Below, in pieces: positions 46,336-58,241 of a stretch of DNA of 64,000 bases. Position 1 is the stretch's first letter; each line of letters begins with the position of its first letter. The stretch covers positions 659,501 to 723,500 of the forward strand of contig CALNXK010000179.1 of the NCBI GenBank assembly GCA_942486035.1. Direction: 5' to 3'. This stretch comes from Porites lobata (taxonomy: Eukaryota > Cnidaria > Anthozoa > Scleractinia > Poritidae). The position numbers and the translations under genes were made by a program. The notes under the pieces are model-generated. The model was given only the letters and a program-made list of their open reading frames with translations, was not told the origin of the DNA and made no database searches.

Positions 46336-47901
46336 TGCCAGGTCTAACTCTGTCTCAGTAGTCAAAAGAAAATTCATAATTCGGGTTAGAATGTTAATCT
46401 ATTACAAAGTTCTTGTACGTTAAGTTTCGGGATTAAAGAGATACTTTTGAAAATTTTCAGAGTGTAAAAGAATTTGTGGGTAAAGGCTTTCTCAATGTGA
46501 TCCTAAAATCTTGCAATCTAAGGAGGGTGTTAATTCTTGGAAGTTGTCAGGAAATGCATTTATCTATCCATCCAGTTGTGAGGAATTAGATAGGTGATTT
46601 AATCAGTAAGAAAAGGGGAAGTATTTTCAATGAACAATAATGACCGCAAATAAAATTGCTCTTTAATAGCCTAGTTTGAAATTATTAAAATGATATTTAA
46701 TTCTCCAAAGTAAAAGTTAGTCTGACACGTAGGCATAAACAATCCAGTGATAATTCTTGTCGCCCTTCAAACCAAGGGCGAAAACCGATCCGCATAAGAA
46801 TGGTGCAAAGATGTACCAACAGAAAATTAAACCGTTCAATTTCAGCTTAAGGTACGTGACAGGTACACAAGCTTGATTGATTCGTGGAAAAGAGTGGCTG
46901 ACACTGAGAGCATGCCCATGTATTCGTGAAATTGAGCGCTGAAAGTTCAGTGACAAAAGTTTCATTGCCGTCGATCTAGTTTTCCTAAGCTTTTCTTGGT
47001 GGTTTAGATGGGAAACTCTCAGGCCGAAATACTCCACTTGGGCATGGAGACAAATTTCAACTTTCCTAATTGACCTTTATACGTGCCTGTCTTATTATAA
47101 ATGGGGATTTGTTTTTCTTTGTCCAGGAAAGACTCGCCAATTTTGTTTCTCTGAAAAGAAAAAGTTGTAACAAAACGCGTTCTGCGTAAGTGGGAACACC
47201 TTTTACCTTGTCAAGAAAAAAATTGTCAAGTTTTTCATATTAATCTAGCAATTTTCCCTGAAAGTAAAAAGAAAAAAAATCTTGCTTGTGAAAACGAAGC
47301 TTAAAATTAATGACGGGTCAACTCGAGGTTAGTCACAAATCCGTCTTAAAACTATGCATGATGAACACATTCTCGGTTTTCATATGACGTCACCAACATT
47401 CAAACTTATCGATTCTTCCGAGTTTCTACTTTCGTGAGTTATTACAGTAGCTTAACACTTTCTTTATTCATACAAAATTTTTTGTTCGAAAGGGCTCTTC
47501 ATTTTGCGCGAGAGGACTCTGGAGGCTAGGAAAGCTCTTAATGTGGGTTGAAAAAGTTAGCAACTTTCAGAGATTTTGGTATCGTAACATTCCTTGTCTC
47601 AGAATAAATGTTACTTTTACCTTTATGAGTTCATCAAGCGATGAATTAACGCATTTGCAGAAACACTCCAAGACAGCTGTTTCTGTTGGTTTTCGGCGGC
47701 CATATTTGTGCCCCTCAAAAAGGCACCAACATAGCGTCTCCATACAAAGCCTTATATATTGAGTAAAACGTTTTTCCGAATATCTTGCACAAATGTCGCG
47801 CAACAACTTACAACAACTTTACTTCATTTCAAAACCCTTGTTATACAATAGAATAGAACACAACCCGCAAGTAGCAAAGGCTCTCGAGGCGGGTTGTGTA
47901 A
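46336..47901. other. Intergenic DNA with a dispersed repeat fragment (47530-47760)
   Basis: No gene is seen. The stretch 47530-47760 has the character of a dispersed repeat (GGCGGCCATATTTGTGCCCC; a similar GGCGGCCATATTGGTG is at 57804). The short frames on both strands there are not trusted. Confidence 0.35.
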
Positions 47902-48858
47902 AGATACATGTAAATAAATAAATAATACATTAATTAAGGTGGCTCGATACAGTTTTTCAGGGCCAATACCTTCCAAGTTTGATCATAAACTACGTCGCCA
48001 TAAACAAAGTTTTGGAAAAATTGCCACCACATTTGTATTAGATTAAGATGAAAATTTGTTATGATCAAGGTTGCAATGACATCGGAGTTGTCATAGCAAC
48101 GAAATGACGCTATTACCTATTTTACTTACAGGAGTATATCTCGGCGCTGGGAACTCTTCTTCCAAAATCATTTAAGGAAGCTTTTCCCTCCAATAGCCGC
48201 CTCGATGTTCCTGAAGTTTAAGCCAAATCTGTAACAGCGTTATCGAGATATTTTGGGATAAAGATTTTGTTGTATCAATAGCAATGATATATAGATTTTT
48301 GGGTGGGTGGTTTACCACATTTTCTTACCCATGGTGCTCCGCTGCGCGCGCTTCGCGCGCAAGAGCTGCGCTATCAATCTTTTAAAAATTGTGAGTGGAA
48401 GATCATGATTAGTATGTATCGAGGCGCTCTTGTCAGCGGTTTTTTAATATTTTGGTCTACTTTAACAAATTGGTAAATAATTTTTAAACCGCTCGATATA
48501 TATTTTTTTACAAATTTAAGATTCTTGAGATTAACCTTCCTTTTATATGATCTTCTAGTTTCAAGGTTATTGCTATATTGTAAGGCAGTAAAATACCCTT
48601 ACAAGGGTTTAAAAATAATGAAATATCCTAACATCATGACCCCAAAAGGCGGTCACGGTCGCTTATGACGCAGGCGTCCGTACATGGAGGTTCGATTATA
48701 TTAAGCATATTTTTTTTCTTTGGTAAATCTCGGTAATTGAAAAAAATCTAAAGAGTCACGCACTATTATCACTTAAAAAAATTAATTACTCGACGTGTGT
48801 TTATACCGAGAGCATGAAGTTGTGGTTTCTGAGCAAGAGCAAGTATTCTGGTTACAGT
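47902..48858 (+). repeat. Tandem repeat block, unit 1 (internally deleted)
   Basis: It starts AAGATACATGTAAATAAATA and is nearly identical to 48859-50565, except that about 750 bp between 48300 and 48301 are missing. Only the last 74 bp or so of the inserted transposon remain (to 48374, ending GAGCTGCGCTAT). Both units contain the GGTGGCTCGA-type element also seen, diverged, at 58708-59400. Confidence 0.8.
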
Positions 48859-50565
48859 AAGATACATGTAAATAAATAAATAATACATTAATTAAGGTGG
48901 CTCGATACAGTTTTTCAGGGCCAATACCTTCCAAGTTTGATCATAAACTACGTCGCCATAAACAAAGTTTTGGAAAAATTGCCACCACATTTGTATTAGA
49001 TTAAAATGAAATTTGTTATGATCAAGGTTGCAATGACATCGGAGTTGTCATAGCAACGAAATGACGCTATTACCTATTTTACTTACAGGAGTATATCTCG
49101 GCGCTTGGAACTCTTCTTCCAAAATCATTTACGGAAGCTTTTTCCTCCAATAGCCGCCTCGATGTTCCTGAAGTTTAAGCCAAATCTGTAACAGCGTTAT
49201 CGAGATATTTTGGGATAAAGATTTTGTTGTATCAATAGCAATGATATATAGATTTAGCCAGGGCTAAAAGCGAAGCTGTCGATAATATTTATATTTTGTT
49301 CAAACAAAATATAAAATCGTGTAATGCTTAGCGGCGAAGGCAACGCCGGAGAACGGTGAAAAACTGAACAAAGGTCCAATTAGCAAAAAAGGAACTTTGC
49401 ACGTGCAGCACACTTTTTTTGTACATTTCTTTGCCGTTCTTTTGTACGACTGCAACGTGAAACTTCCAGAAACTTCTTAGTTACACGTTTTATGGATTGA
49501 ATACGTTTTCTCGTTCACTTTTTTTTCACTGCCGCTCACTTTCACCTTGCATTGGTGGCCGCTAGCATTTCTCTTTTTGCCACCACCGCTACAAAATTGT
49601 CATGTTGTTCTTCCAACAAAAAAATGTCTCCTTTGTTTTTAACCTCTCGCTCTAGATCTCTGTCGCCCTTTATCACGTTAACGTTGAGATTCGCTGGCCT
49701 GCCACCTACTTTCTCTTTTTCTCTGTCTTTCTCTTGCTCTAAATTCCAAATATGTGGACATGACAATTAATCTAAGCTTAATGCTTTAGAAAACACGGAT
49801 ACAGAAACAATTTCCGCTTTCCGTTTTCGTCTTTATTGACTCTTTAATTGTCTCTGCTTCACGATTTCCCGTCAAAATAACCTCGAGTTATATTTGGGTT
49901 GCCATACCTGTTGAATGAGTTATTTTACATTGGTATGACTGTGGTGCGGACGGACAGTCGGGCGGTCGGTCGGTGTACGGTCACGTGATTACCAAATTTT
50001 CTCGGATGGGTGGGTGGTTTACCACATTTTCTTACCCATGGTGCTCCGCTGCGCGCGCTTCGCGCGCAAGAGCTGCGCTATCAATCTTTTAAAAATTGTG
50101 AGTGGAAGATCATGATTAGTATGTATCGAGGCGCTCTTGTCAGCGGTTTTTTAATATTTTGGTCTACTTTAACAAATTGGTAAATAATTTTTAAACCGCT
50201 CGATATATATTTTTTTACAAATTTAAGATTCTTGAGATTAACCTTCCTTTTATATGATCTTCTAGTTTCAAGGTTATTGCTATATTGTAAGGCAGTAAAA
50301 TACCCTTACAAGGGTTTAAAAATAATGAAATATCCTAACATCATGACCCCAAAAGGCGGTCACGGTCGCTTATGACGCAGGCGTCCGCACATGGAGGTTC
50401 GATTATATTAAGCATATTTTTTTTCTTTGGTAAATCTCGGTAATTGAAAAAAATCTAAAGAGTCACGGACTATTATCACTTAAAAAAATTAATTACTCGA
50501 CGTGTGTTTATACCGAGAGCATGAAGTTGTGGTTTCTGAGCAAGAGCAAGTATTCTCGTTACAGT
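48859..50565 (+). repeat. Tandem repeat block, unit 2 (with full insertion)
   Basis: A direct head-to-tail copy of unit 1, abutting it without spacer. It consists of the GGTGGCTCGA element, split by the transposon copy at 49244-50081. The near identity of the copies implies a recent duplication followed by deletion in unit 1. Confidence 0.8.
49244..50081 (+). mobile_element. Short member of the GATTTAGCCAGGGCTAA / GCGCGCTTCGCGCGC family
   Basis: Its ends match those of the 3-kb elements at 661-3786 and 40654-44249, while the inside is different and shorter (838 bp). The open frames at 49542-49770 on both strands are not credible genes. It is inserted inside the GGTGGCTCGA-type repeat. Confidence 0.65.
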
Positions 50566-51940
50566 GATCATTAAATTTATATAATTATAATGTTAGCAGT
50601 TCGTGTAAGATATTCAGTAATTAGTTTTATTATCTGTCTTTGAACGTGCAATATCTTTTTAATGAAGTTTTTCTTTAGGGCAATCTTCTTGTGAACATTT
50701 GTTTGTACCACTTCCAAAAATTACAATTACCCATATCAAGCAAAGTCAGTTGAATTCATTAAGCCAGCCGATATCATCAACTGAACAAAGAATCAAACAA
50801 ACCTAGAATGGCAAATATCAATTTGTGGAATTAAAAAGCAGGATTTATTTTGTTGTAACCTGCTCTTTCTCTCAATATGAAAGGGGTGGTCCTTTATTTT
50901 CTTTTTCTTTCCTTTCTTAGGCCATAGTTAATAGATTCGAATGATTGTGAAATCCTTCATACTCCTTTGTTATAGGTTTTTATGGACCTGAAGATGCACA
51001 ACATTATAAGCATTCCTACCATTTTGATCGCATTGACCAATAAAAACGTCGCATTAATTTATTCCATCACAAACAAAGGATTGCGCACCGTCAGGGAGCT
51101 TCCAATATAAACTGCATCACTGTTGTTTTTACATTTGATGTTTTTTGTCTTTCATAACCAGTCTCCTCCAATAACTATGCTGAATTTACTCTTTGAGTCT
51201 TTGTGCCTACCTCTGCTTTTTTCTTTCTTCAAAAGAGTTCCGCTTCTCATATTAATCTTTAGTCAGAGGCTTCCGTATCCGTCAAATCCATCAACCAAAA
51301 GATAAGCTGCTTTTTATTGAAAAGGGAATTCAACTGCCTACGGGAGTACAACGTATACTATATTTCTCTACGCCGTTTTAAGGAAGAAAATATGGTTCTC
51401 GACCCCCAAGGGGCATGGCCAAGTGCATGCAATGGCAGCATCAACCAACACCACTGCTTCCAATTAATTATAAGGTAGTCTATGTGTGTGCTTTTTTTTT
51501 CCTAATTAATTTGTCTTTTGTTAAAGGAGATGACACAAAATTCAGGTAGAATAAAATAAGAAGAAACGTATTGTCAGTAAAGCAAATGTCAAATCTTTCT
51601 TCTCTTTTTCTAATAGACGCTATGTGTATAAATGTTTGGTACTGTTAGAATTGAATACTAACCATTCAATCAAGTGCTTAAAAAAGAAAGATAAATTTAG
51701 ACTGCCTTTTTTCAGTTTTAGTTATCGCGCTAGGGCTTTCTTCGCAATGAATGAGTACAAAGCAAAGGCAATATTGGTGCTTTTCCAGCAGCTGCCAAGT
51801 CACGGATTTATCATTAATCCTGATAAAGAACAAAAAAGAGAAGATTGCATTTGGTCCTTTATTTTTAGCTGAAAAAACTAGAGTACGACCAACAACACAT
51901 CATCTGGAGGGAAACTTACAGCCGTAACTGCAGCTTTTAC
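50566..51940. other. Intergenic DNA upstream of GPCR gene 2; 51380-51940 is duplicated at 54400-54990
   Basis: No separate gene is seen. The last 550 bp resemble 54400-54990 (for example AATGGCAGCA and CCAACACC, ATCAAGTGCTT, and ACCAACAACAC just before the receptor), so they belong to a duplicated receptor locus. The frames at 51123 and 51624 are not protein-like. Confidence 0.4.
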
Positions 51941-52822
51941 ATGGACAGCTTTTCCTACTCCATCATTATCGCTGTTTTATGTCCAGTTGCAGTGGTCGGA
52001 AATGCTCTAATTTTGGCTGCGATTTGGAAAAAGACATTTAAAAGAACTCCTTTCCATCTTCTTCTGAGTGCATTAGCAATCACTGATTTGTGTACGGGAG
52101 TAATAGCCCAACCTCTTACTGTTGCAGCCAATCTTTTGCAAATTGCATCGGACTGCAAATCATATTCACATTGCAGAAACAGACCAATGATTACTGAAGT
52201 AATTGATGCACTTAGTAATACCAGTGCCACGTATTTCTTTTCTGTCACAGCTCTTTTTACATCACTAATGGCAGTTGAGAGATGGTTACACATGACAAGG
52301 CGATCCAAGTTGACATCACGTTGTAGATACACTGTAGTTATAGCGATCTTGATCCTTCCATTACCCAAAGCAATTTTTCGTTCCCTGGAATCCGTGGAAG
52401 GACGTCCTTCACGCTCATCGAATATTGCAATCATAGCTTTGGGAATGGTTTGTTTCTTAACCACATTTGCTGCTTATTTTCAAGTTCTTCGAATCATTCG
52501 ACGCCATCGACAACGCGTTCATAGAAGCATGCGGACTGGCAATTTTGGTCCATCAGCAATAAACCTGGCGAAGTATGAGAAATCTGTGGTGACGATCTTA
52601 TATATCGTAGGTTTATTTTACTTCTGTTTCTTCCCATATATTGTAACTATTAGTGTGTTTGTTCACTTTGGAAACAATGATTCACGAGAATTATCTGTAG
52701 CCTTGCACATCACCACAGTGTTTCTGTTCGCATCATCTTCACTCAACCCACTCCTTTACCTATGGAGAATGAACAATGTTCGTACGGGAGTAAAGCGCTT
52801 ATTTTTTCGAGGATCCGAATAG
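51941..52822 (+). CDS. Rhodopsin-class GPCR, single exon (gene 2)
   Basis: 293 aa. The frame starts at ATG 51941 only four residues before TM1 (GNALILAAIW), so the extracellular N-terminus is very short. Upstream in-frame codons (with RNCSFY) are open but have no ATG. TM2 has TDLCTGVIAQP, TM3 ends MAVERWLHM (ERW), and TM7 has a normal NPLLYLWR. It is clearly paralogous to gene 1 in every segment; both are intronless and on the same strand, 5.6 kb apart. An ACCAACAACAC just upstream matches ATGACCAACAAC at 54948, hinting that an older start codon was lost. Confidence 0.85.
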   Translation: MDSFSYSIIIAVLCPVAVVGNALILAAIWKKTFKRTPFHLLLSALAITDLCTGVIAQPLTVAANLLQIASDCKSYSHCRNRPMITEVIDALSNTSATYFFSVTALFTSLMAVERWLHMTRRSKLTSRCRYTVVIAILILPLPKAIFRSLESVEGRPSRSSNIAIIALGMVCFLTTFAAYFQVLRIIRRHRQRVHRSMRTGNFGPSAINLAKYEKSVVTILYIVGLFYFCFFPYIVTISVFVHFGNNDSRELSVALHITTVFLFASSSLNPLLYLWRMNNVRTGVKRLFFRGSE

Positions 52823-53149
52823 CCTTGGCCTAAGAGGCAATGAGTTTCTTAGAGGTGGTTTATTGCATCCCAATTTTGTTGTTTCAAGTTATAAATAAAA
52901 ATTGGTCCTGATAAACTGTTGTTCGTGTACATGAAACACCAACATTAACAAAGACACAAAAGACATCAAAATGTCATTCGATATCATTTTGAAGGCAACT
53001 GATTTTCCAGCTTCGTTGCTGAGTATTAAATAGACAACAGTGTTAGTAATCTTTGTTACTTTAAACCACTGACAGAAAAGTTACGGAATGTGCGCGTTTT
53101 CACATCAACACACTCGTTGCACACAAACCAAAAACCACTCTACGACGAC

Positions 53150-53235
53150 TAGCCTGTTCCAGGAGTGCGGCGCGAGGGATTTCTGCTCATATCTCTTTGC
53201 GCTGTCCCCACGATATGAACGCCTGGAACAGGCTA
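53150..53235. repeat. 86-bp hairpin MITE
   Basis: TAGCCTGTTCCAGG and CCTGGAACAGGCTA are exact inverted ends. Confidence 0.7.
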
Positions 53236-53255
53236 TCAATTACGACGACCGTTTA

Positions 53256-53700
53256 TGAATGTCAAGGGCCAAGACAAACCGGATGAAAGACAGGGAGCAG
53301 TATACTGACAACATCAAATGCTGGGGCTGCCAGGCCACTTGCACTACTGAGACAGGCAGAAACTTTAGAACGCAACTGACTGAACACAAACAAGCGACAA
53401 GAAATGGTGATGTCAACAAACGTATTGCTGAACACCATTTACAGGTGAAAAATTAAACTGATTGCGATTCTGTGGCATGTTACGTATTCTACAGACTACT
53501 ATCACCGACTCACTTGAGAAAGCTGGTTTGCTAACTTAGAACAACACCACTGATCACCGCAGCTAACAGTTACCGGCACTGTGCAAAAATGGAAACGATG
53601 AAGTAACTGAAAATTAAAAGCAATTGAAAGCCTTTTGATTTATCCGTCCGTTAAACTGTGACAAAAGACGGCCGGATCGAAACGCATCAATCACATTTAG
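53256..53700 (+). mobile_element. Decayed Penelope-like GIY-YIG endonuclease fragment
   Basis: Text parallel to the element at 39289-40503 but on the + strand: IKCWGCQATCTTETGR, then TEHKQATRNGDVNKRIAEHH, then a stop and further shifted similarity. The GIY-YIG glycine block (YIGETGR) is changed to CTTETGR, so it is dead. Confidence 0.7.
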
Positions 53701-54399
53701 AATCTTCTTACCCATGCAATAACGTCACGATTTAACTAAGTCTTACAAACAGTTTGGTGTCTTAGGTAGGCCCAGTGTGACTTTTCAAGGCCCCGGTTAT
53801 ATGAGAAATGATTTCCCGGGTTGAAGGGCCACCCGCCTCATGAGCCGAGCTACCTTGGGCGAGCCGGCTTTTCATATATTTCTTTACTCTGCGTGGCGGA
53901 CCGTTTTCACGTAAAAAGAAAACGCTGGCTCGGCTAAATAGTATAGGGTCACCCTCCTAGCTTGGCCAACTTTTCTTCATATAAACATTTGGCTAACCCA
54001 GCCGGATCAATTCGATCAAGGCGGTTTAACAATCAGAGCATGCACGAGCGCTGTTTTAGACAATCAGAGCATGCGCGAGCGTGTTGGCTCGGCGGGGAGG
54101 GTGACCTTTCTACGCGGGACAGGTTTCTCTGAAAACAGGGCGTGACATGTCCGTGTTATAAGCTTACTGTCGGTTAAAGGAACATGTATGAAGTTCACTG
54201 AAGTCAGTATTGAGCTCAATTTTTTTTTTGTTTTTACAACATCGATAATTGCAAAGAGCCACGCCCGTGCGTAAATAAATAAAGATTTTCTTCATGATAA
54301 CGTGTTCAGTTGTGTCTAAGAAACTCGGATTTTTGTCTCTTTTTCTCAACTAAGTGCCCAATAATCGACGGCAATGGTAAAGAACTTTCCAGCTTCTAG
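53701..54399. other. Intergenic host DNA, no gene seen
   Basis: The repeated phrase CAATCAGAGCATGC(A/G)CGAGCG occurs twice within 54033-54083. Nothing else is recognised. Confidence 0.3.
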
Positions 54400-54990
54400 T
54401 CACTCAAAGCAACAGCAGGAAAGGGCGAAATCCCTGCGGAGGCAAAAAAATGAAATGAAAAAGAGCTATTGCACACAATGGCAGCAGCATGGCCAACACC
54501 GAGGGATCAACTAATTATAACTTAGGCTGTCTTTCTACTAAATGAACAAAGAAAATGTCCCTTGTTTTGGCTTCTTTACTTTTATTTTTATTTTAATTAT
54601 TTATTTTTTTTGCATTATTAGATTCACTGAATACGAGATCCATCATACTTAAGCCATCCAATCAAGTGCTTTTATTCTATGTTTATTTATTCGTATAACA
54701 ATTAAGTTTATGTTGTATTACCTCAGTTGTAAAAAAGGCTCTCCCCAGAGAATGACTACATAGCAAAGAAATATTGGCGCTTTTCCTGAAGCTGCTGCAA
54801 TCATGGATCATATCATCAACCCTTCAACGAAAACAACTTGAAAATCATCAGGAAAATTTGATTGTATTTTTCCCTTTTTGGCTGAAACTCAATCATTGCA
54901 GCCTCTTGGAGCCATTCATAAAAGAAAGACAGAAATAAGGGGAATGACCAACAACACGTCCGTCGTCTTTCAAATTAAGGCTCTGGCGAA
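54400..54990 (+). pseudogene. Ghost of a third GPCR locus (5' part only)
   Basis: Similar to the 550 bp before GPCR gene 2, up to and including an ATGACCAACAACACG-type start region at 54946-54960. No receptor sequence follows; the seven-TM part has been lost. This indicates a tandem array that was once longer. Confidence 0.45.
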
Positions 54991-55307
54991 AACCTTTGAA
55001 TTTAAATGACTGTCCTCTATTGGGCTGCAATTTTTATTGCGAACCTTCCTGTCTCTGATCCTGGACGCATAATTATTGCATTATTTTATTTATTTAGACC
55101 CAGCAACCTGACTTATAGAATTTAGTTTGAAATAGTTCTGCTGGGTCCTTATTTCATCGTCGGTTGCAACAGTATTGAAAACATTAGAAAATTAACAATA
55201 AATATCGCTCCTTTCTGCTACCACTAGGAAAGGAGACGTCAGTTCCTGCCAGCAAGCATAGGTTAAAGTGCACCTCTTTCCTTCGCCAGTTGTAACTACA
55301 GAAATTT

Positions 55308-55555
55308 CTACCTCGGCCTCTTTGTAAGTCGTTTTTTTCGTTGACTAGCGGGTGTAATGGCCTTACGTCCTCTCTTTCCATCTGCTTCCTTTACCAAGAA
55401 GTGACCGTGACGTCTTTTACCATGCCTGGAGCACTTGTTTCCTTTTCTAGGATTTCCGCAGCTGTGGAAACTCATAAAAAAGTGGTGATGTTTTAAAGAC
55501 ATGAACTCAGTGTATCCATTGCTTGCTTCTTTCTGAAGAAATTCACAGCTTTTAT
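55308..55555 (-). CDS. FGF-like terminal coding exon (partial gene)
   Basis: On the - strand the exon encodes CEFLQKEASNGYTEFMSL, then FFMSFHSCGNPRKGNKC and KRRHGHFLV, then a basic tail (KRLTKRPR) and TAG at 55308. The order C-x-F, a Y-T/N-x-F/Y-x-S block, G-x-P-R-K-G and x-H-F-L is that of the second half of the FGF beta-trefoil, closest to the FGF8/17/18 type. A possible splice acceptor (TAG) ends at 55556. Upstream exons were not found in the window. The longer open frame to 55571 would be intron read-through. Confidence 0.55.
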
Positions 55556-55632
55556 CTACGATGGGCCCCATTTCCGAAGTGTTAGTTTAAAACGTGTAAG
55601 GTATAGGCTGCATTCATTATGTATACTGCAGA

Positions 55633-55656
55633 GGGGGGGGGAGGGGAGGGGGGGGA
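55633..55656 (+). repeat. G-tract cluster with G-quadruplex potential
   Basis: Three long G runs separated by single A residues within 24 bp, followed by C-rich text at 55695-55770 (CCCCCC runs) on the same strand. It could fold as a quadruplex or pair as a hairpin. Confidence 0.6.
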
Positions 55657-55770
55657 CAGAAGATATTTTGAAAGGAGGAAAATTTTTCAATATTCCCCCC
55701 ACACATCATACAGAATTTTTTGACAACCCCCCTCTTGACCGAAATAAAAATTGACATCCCCCCTCCACCT

Positions 55771-56402
55771 GGTCTTGACAAGGACAGTAAAATATGGGCA
55801 ATATGATGAATGGTGAAGAGATTAATGTTTCCAATAGAAAACTAAAAACAAAAGGTTATGAAAGGTTCAAAGATTTTTGTGTTTCTGGTTTACAGAAAGT
55901 TGTAATTAATAAAGCTAGCTGTGCCTCCGACTGGAAAATTGCATACCGGGGCCATACAATCATACCAAGATAGGTTAACTTTAGGACCTAGACTAGTGAA
56001 GAACAAGCCCAAGTGAAAAGAAAACAAACAAACAAAGAAGCCAACAAAAAGGCTGGTGAAAAGCTACACAACTGGTGTTCAAAGATATTGAATGGCCTGA
56101 TCAGTTAAGCACGAAAAAAGAAAAGGGAAGTGCAAGTCAGCGTACCTCTGAGGAAAGGACAGTCCACATACTTTACATTCAGTGAAATACAAATCTCACC
56201 AAACTAAGAGATGGAAGTTAACTCAGTGTTTTTAATTATTAGGCCAAATTAATTGCTAGAACATTGCATCACCAAGAGAGAAAAAGAAGCATTGGGTCAA
56301 AATTTACCTTGCTTCAAGTTTAATTTCCTTTTACCAGCGGATGGTAAGGACTATGAAAGTGAGTTTTTACAAAAAAGAACACACTTTGATCAGTGCCACT
56401 AT
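55771..56402. other. Intergenic host DNA, no gene seen
   Basis: No gene or clear repeat. It would be intronic if the FGF-like gene extends to the right. Confidence 0.3.
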
Positions 56403-56590
56403 GGGTGCATTCCTTTGGGATGATCCGGATCAGGATCAGTGATCTGAGATCACACGGATCATGGTAGATCAAATAAACCGATGAATCCACTCTGAACAAG
56501 GATTCATCGGTTCATTTGATCTACAATATATGATCCGAGCGATCTCGGATCACTGATCCTGATCCGGATCATCCCAAAGGAACGCACCCT
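56403..56590. repeat. 188-bp foldback MITE
   Basis: The ends GGGTGC(A/G)TTCCTTTGGGAT are inverted copies, and the palindromic similarity continues inward (ATCCGGATCAGGATCAG, CGATGAATCC) almost to the centre. Confidence 0.8.
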
Positions 56591-58217
56591 ATCGGCCTGC
56601 TCCACAAAAAGCTTCAGGTTAAGTACTGAAAACAATGGGATCTTTTGACTCAAACAAGCATATAATTTTCTCAATCAACTACCGATTGTGGCTTATTAGA
56701 AGAAAAGCTTTCTACAGACATTGTATTCCTCGTTCGTTATCCATAAATGACACCGCAGGAGTAAGAAATTTATATCCTAAGAAATTCCATCCTTGGTGTA
56801 AAACAAAGAAGGTTACTTTAAGATTTGCCGATTTTTTGATCACTTTTGAATATAGAAACGTGCTCGAGCTGTAGTCAAGTACTTCATTCTGTTTGCAGCA
56901 TTACAGCAGAGCTAACATACCAAATATTATTGATCATTTACATTCCTTCTAAGTTAGAAGTTAAATTTAAATCTTGCGAGCATGGAAGCTGAAGACTTAA
57001 TCATGACATTACAAGCTTTGAAAGTGAGCTAAAGTGAGAAAGGTGGGCTAATTTTGATGATAATGGTGATGATGATGATGAAGATCACGAGAATGAAAAA
57101 AATCTGTGATGTTATTAATAAAAGCAGGATAAAAGTAAAGGTGATGATTATGTAGATAGAGCTGGTTACTGCACAAAGTAAAAGACATTGCAGTTTAGTG
57201 CATTCATAATAAAATCATCCTTTCCTGAACTGGAAAATAAGGATTTTCACTTTTGTACGTAGTAGTTTATTATTACAAATACTTTTAAGTCTTTCAATGG
57301 CATCTAAAAAAAATTGGCATCCCCCACTTCCTGACCTCAGAAATTTTGGTCATCCCCGCTATCCCTTCCTAAAATTTTAAGAATTCCCCCCAAAATCCTC
57401 TGCGCCCCTCAGCTCGGCTCAGTGCAAGTGTAATCAAGTCATTCATTTAAATTTATTTTATTATGCCACTTACAACAACATCTTTTAAAGAAGAAAACAG
57501 TGAATACGTCTTACCCGGATGACTACTTTTCCTTTGTTGTTAATGCAAAGAGACAGGTTTGTGTTCTCCGCTTGAATCGTTACCTATCCAAAGGCGGTTG
57601 TCCTAAGCAAAAGTCTCGCTACAGAGAAACGAAAAGTTTTAGTAAATGTTTTTTTTCCGTTGGTTCCTTGGTAAAAAGAGCGATATTCTTCGCCCCTGTA
57701 AAAGTAAAATATGAAAAATAGAAAGAAAAAAAAAAAGAATCCTCGTTATGGGAAACATATATGCCAGTTCCTTGGTCCTATAGAGTGTTGTCACGTGACG
57801 TGACGGCGGCCATATTGGTGTCCCAAAACAATGAGACGGCGGCCATGTTGGTCTCCCAAACCAATCCTGTGGGAGTTGAGTTCCTTTCTAGACTTTCACT
57901 TCAACAGCAACAAGAGAATAACCAGAGCGAACCAAAACAGTTGACTCGGTACTTATAGCAACACAAATGTAATTCTCATAACCACTGAATGAATGATTTG
58001 CAAAGTACCTTCCTTATATTATCTGCATCATTTTCCTCCACTAGCTGCTGTTTTTGTCCTGGAAACTTCTTGGATAACTTTTAAAATCGTTGCTTTTTAG
58101 GTTGAGGCTTCGTGTTTGTGTTGTGTTCATTCACGAAAAAGAAAACTGGCAAGACCTGGCAGCATTTTTCCCGCCTTTTGTCACGCCACTTTCCACCGTG
58201 CTTTGATCACGTGCTGT
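56591..58217. other. Intergenic host DNA with dispersed repeats
   Basis: A GAT-type microsatellite is near 57056-57085. C-rich text at 57315-57415 resembles that at 55695-55770. GGCGGCCAT phrases are at 57804 and 57839. No gene is convincing. Confidence 0.3.
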
Positions 58218-58241
58218 AATGTAGCCCGAGCGGGCTACATT
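58218..58241. repeat. 24-bp palindrome
   Basis: AATGTAGCCCG-AG-CGGGCTACATT, an 11-bp perfect stem. It is followed by the imperfect pair ATGTATCACGATCGGGATACAT. Confidence 0.6.

Noticed and set aside
49542..49770. Overlapping frames on both strands inside the short transposon as genes
   Set aside because: Low-complexity Ser/Phe and Lys/Glu mirror translations of a repeat; no conserved motif.
51955..52464. 169-codon - strand frame inside GPCR gene 2
   Set aside because: Antisense shadow of the receptor, which has clear seven-TM motifs on the + strand.
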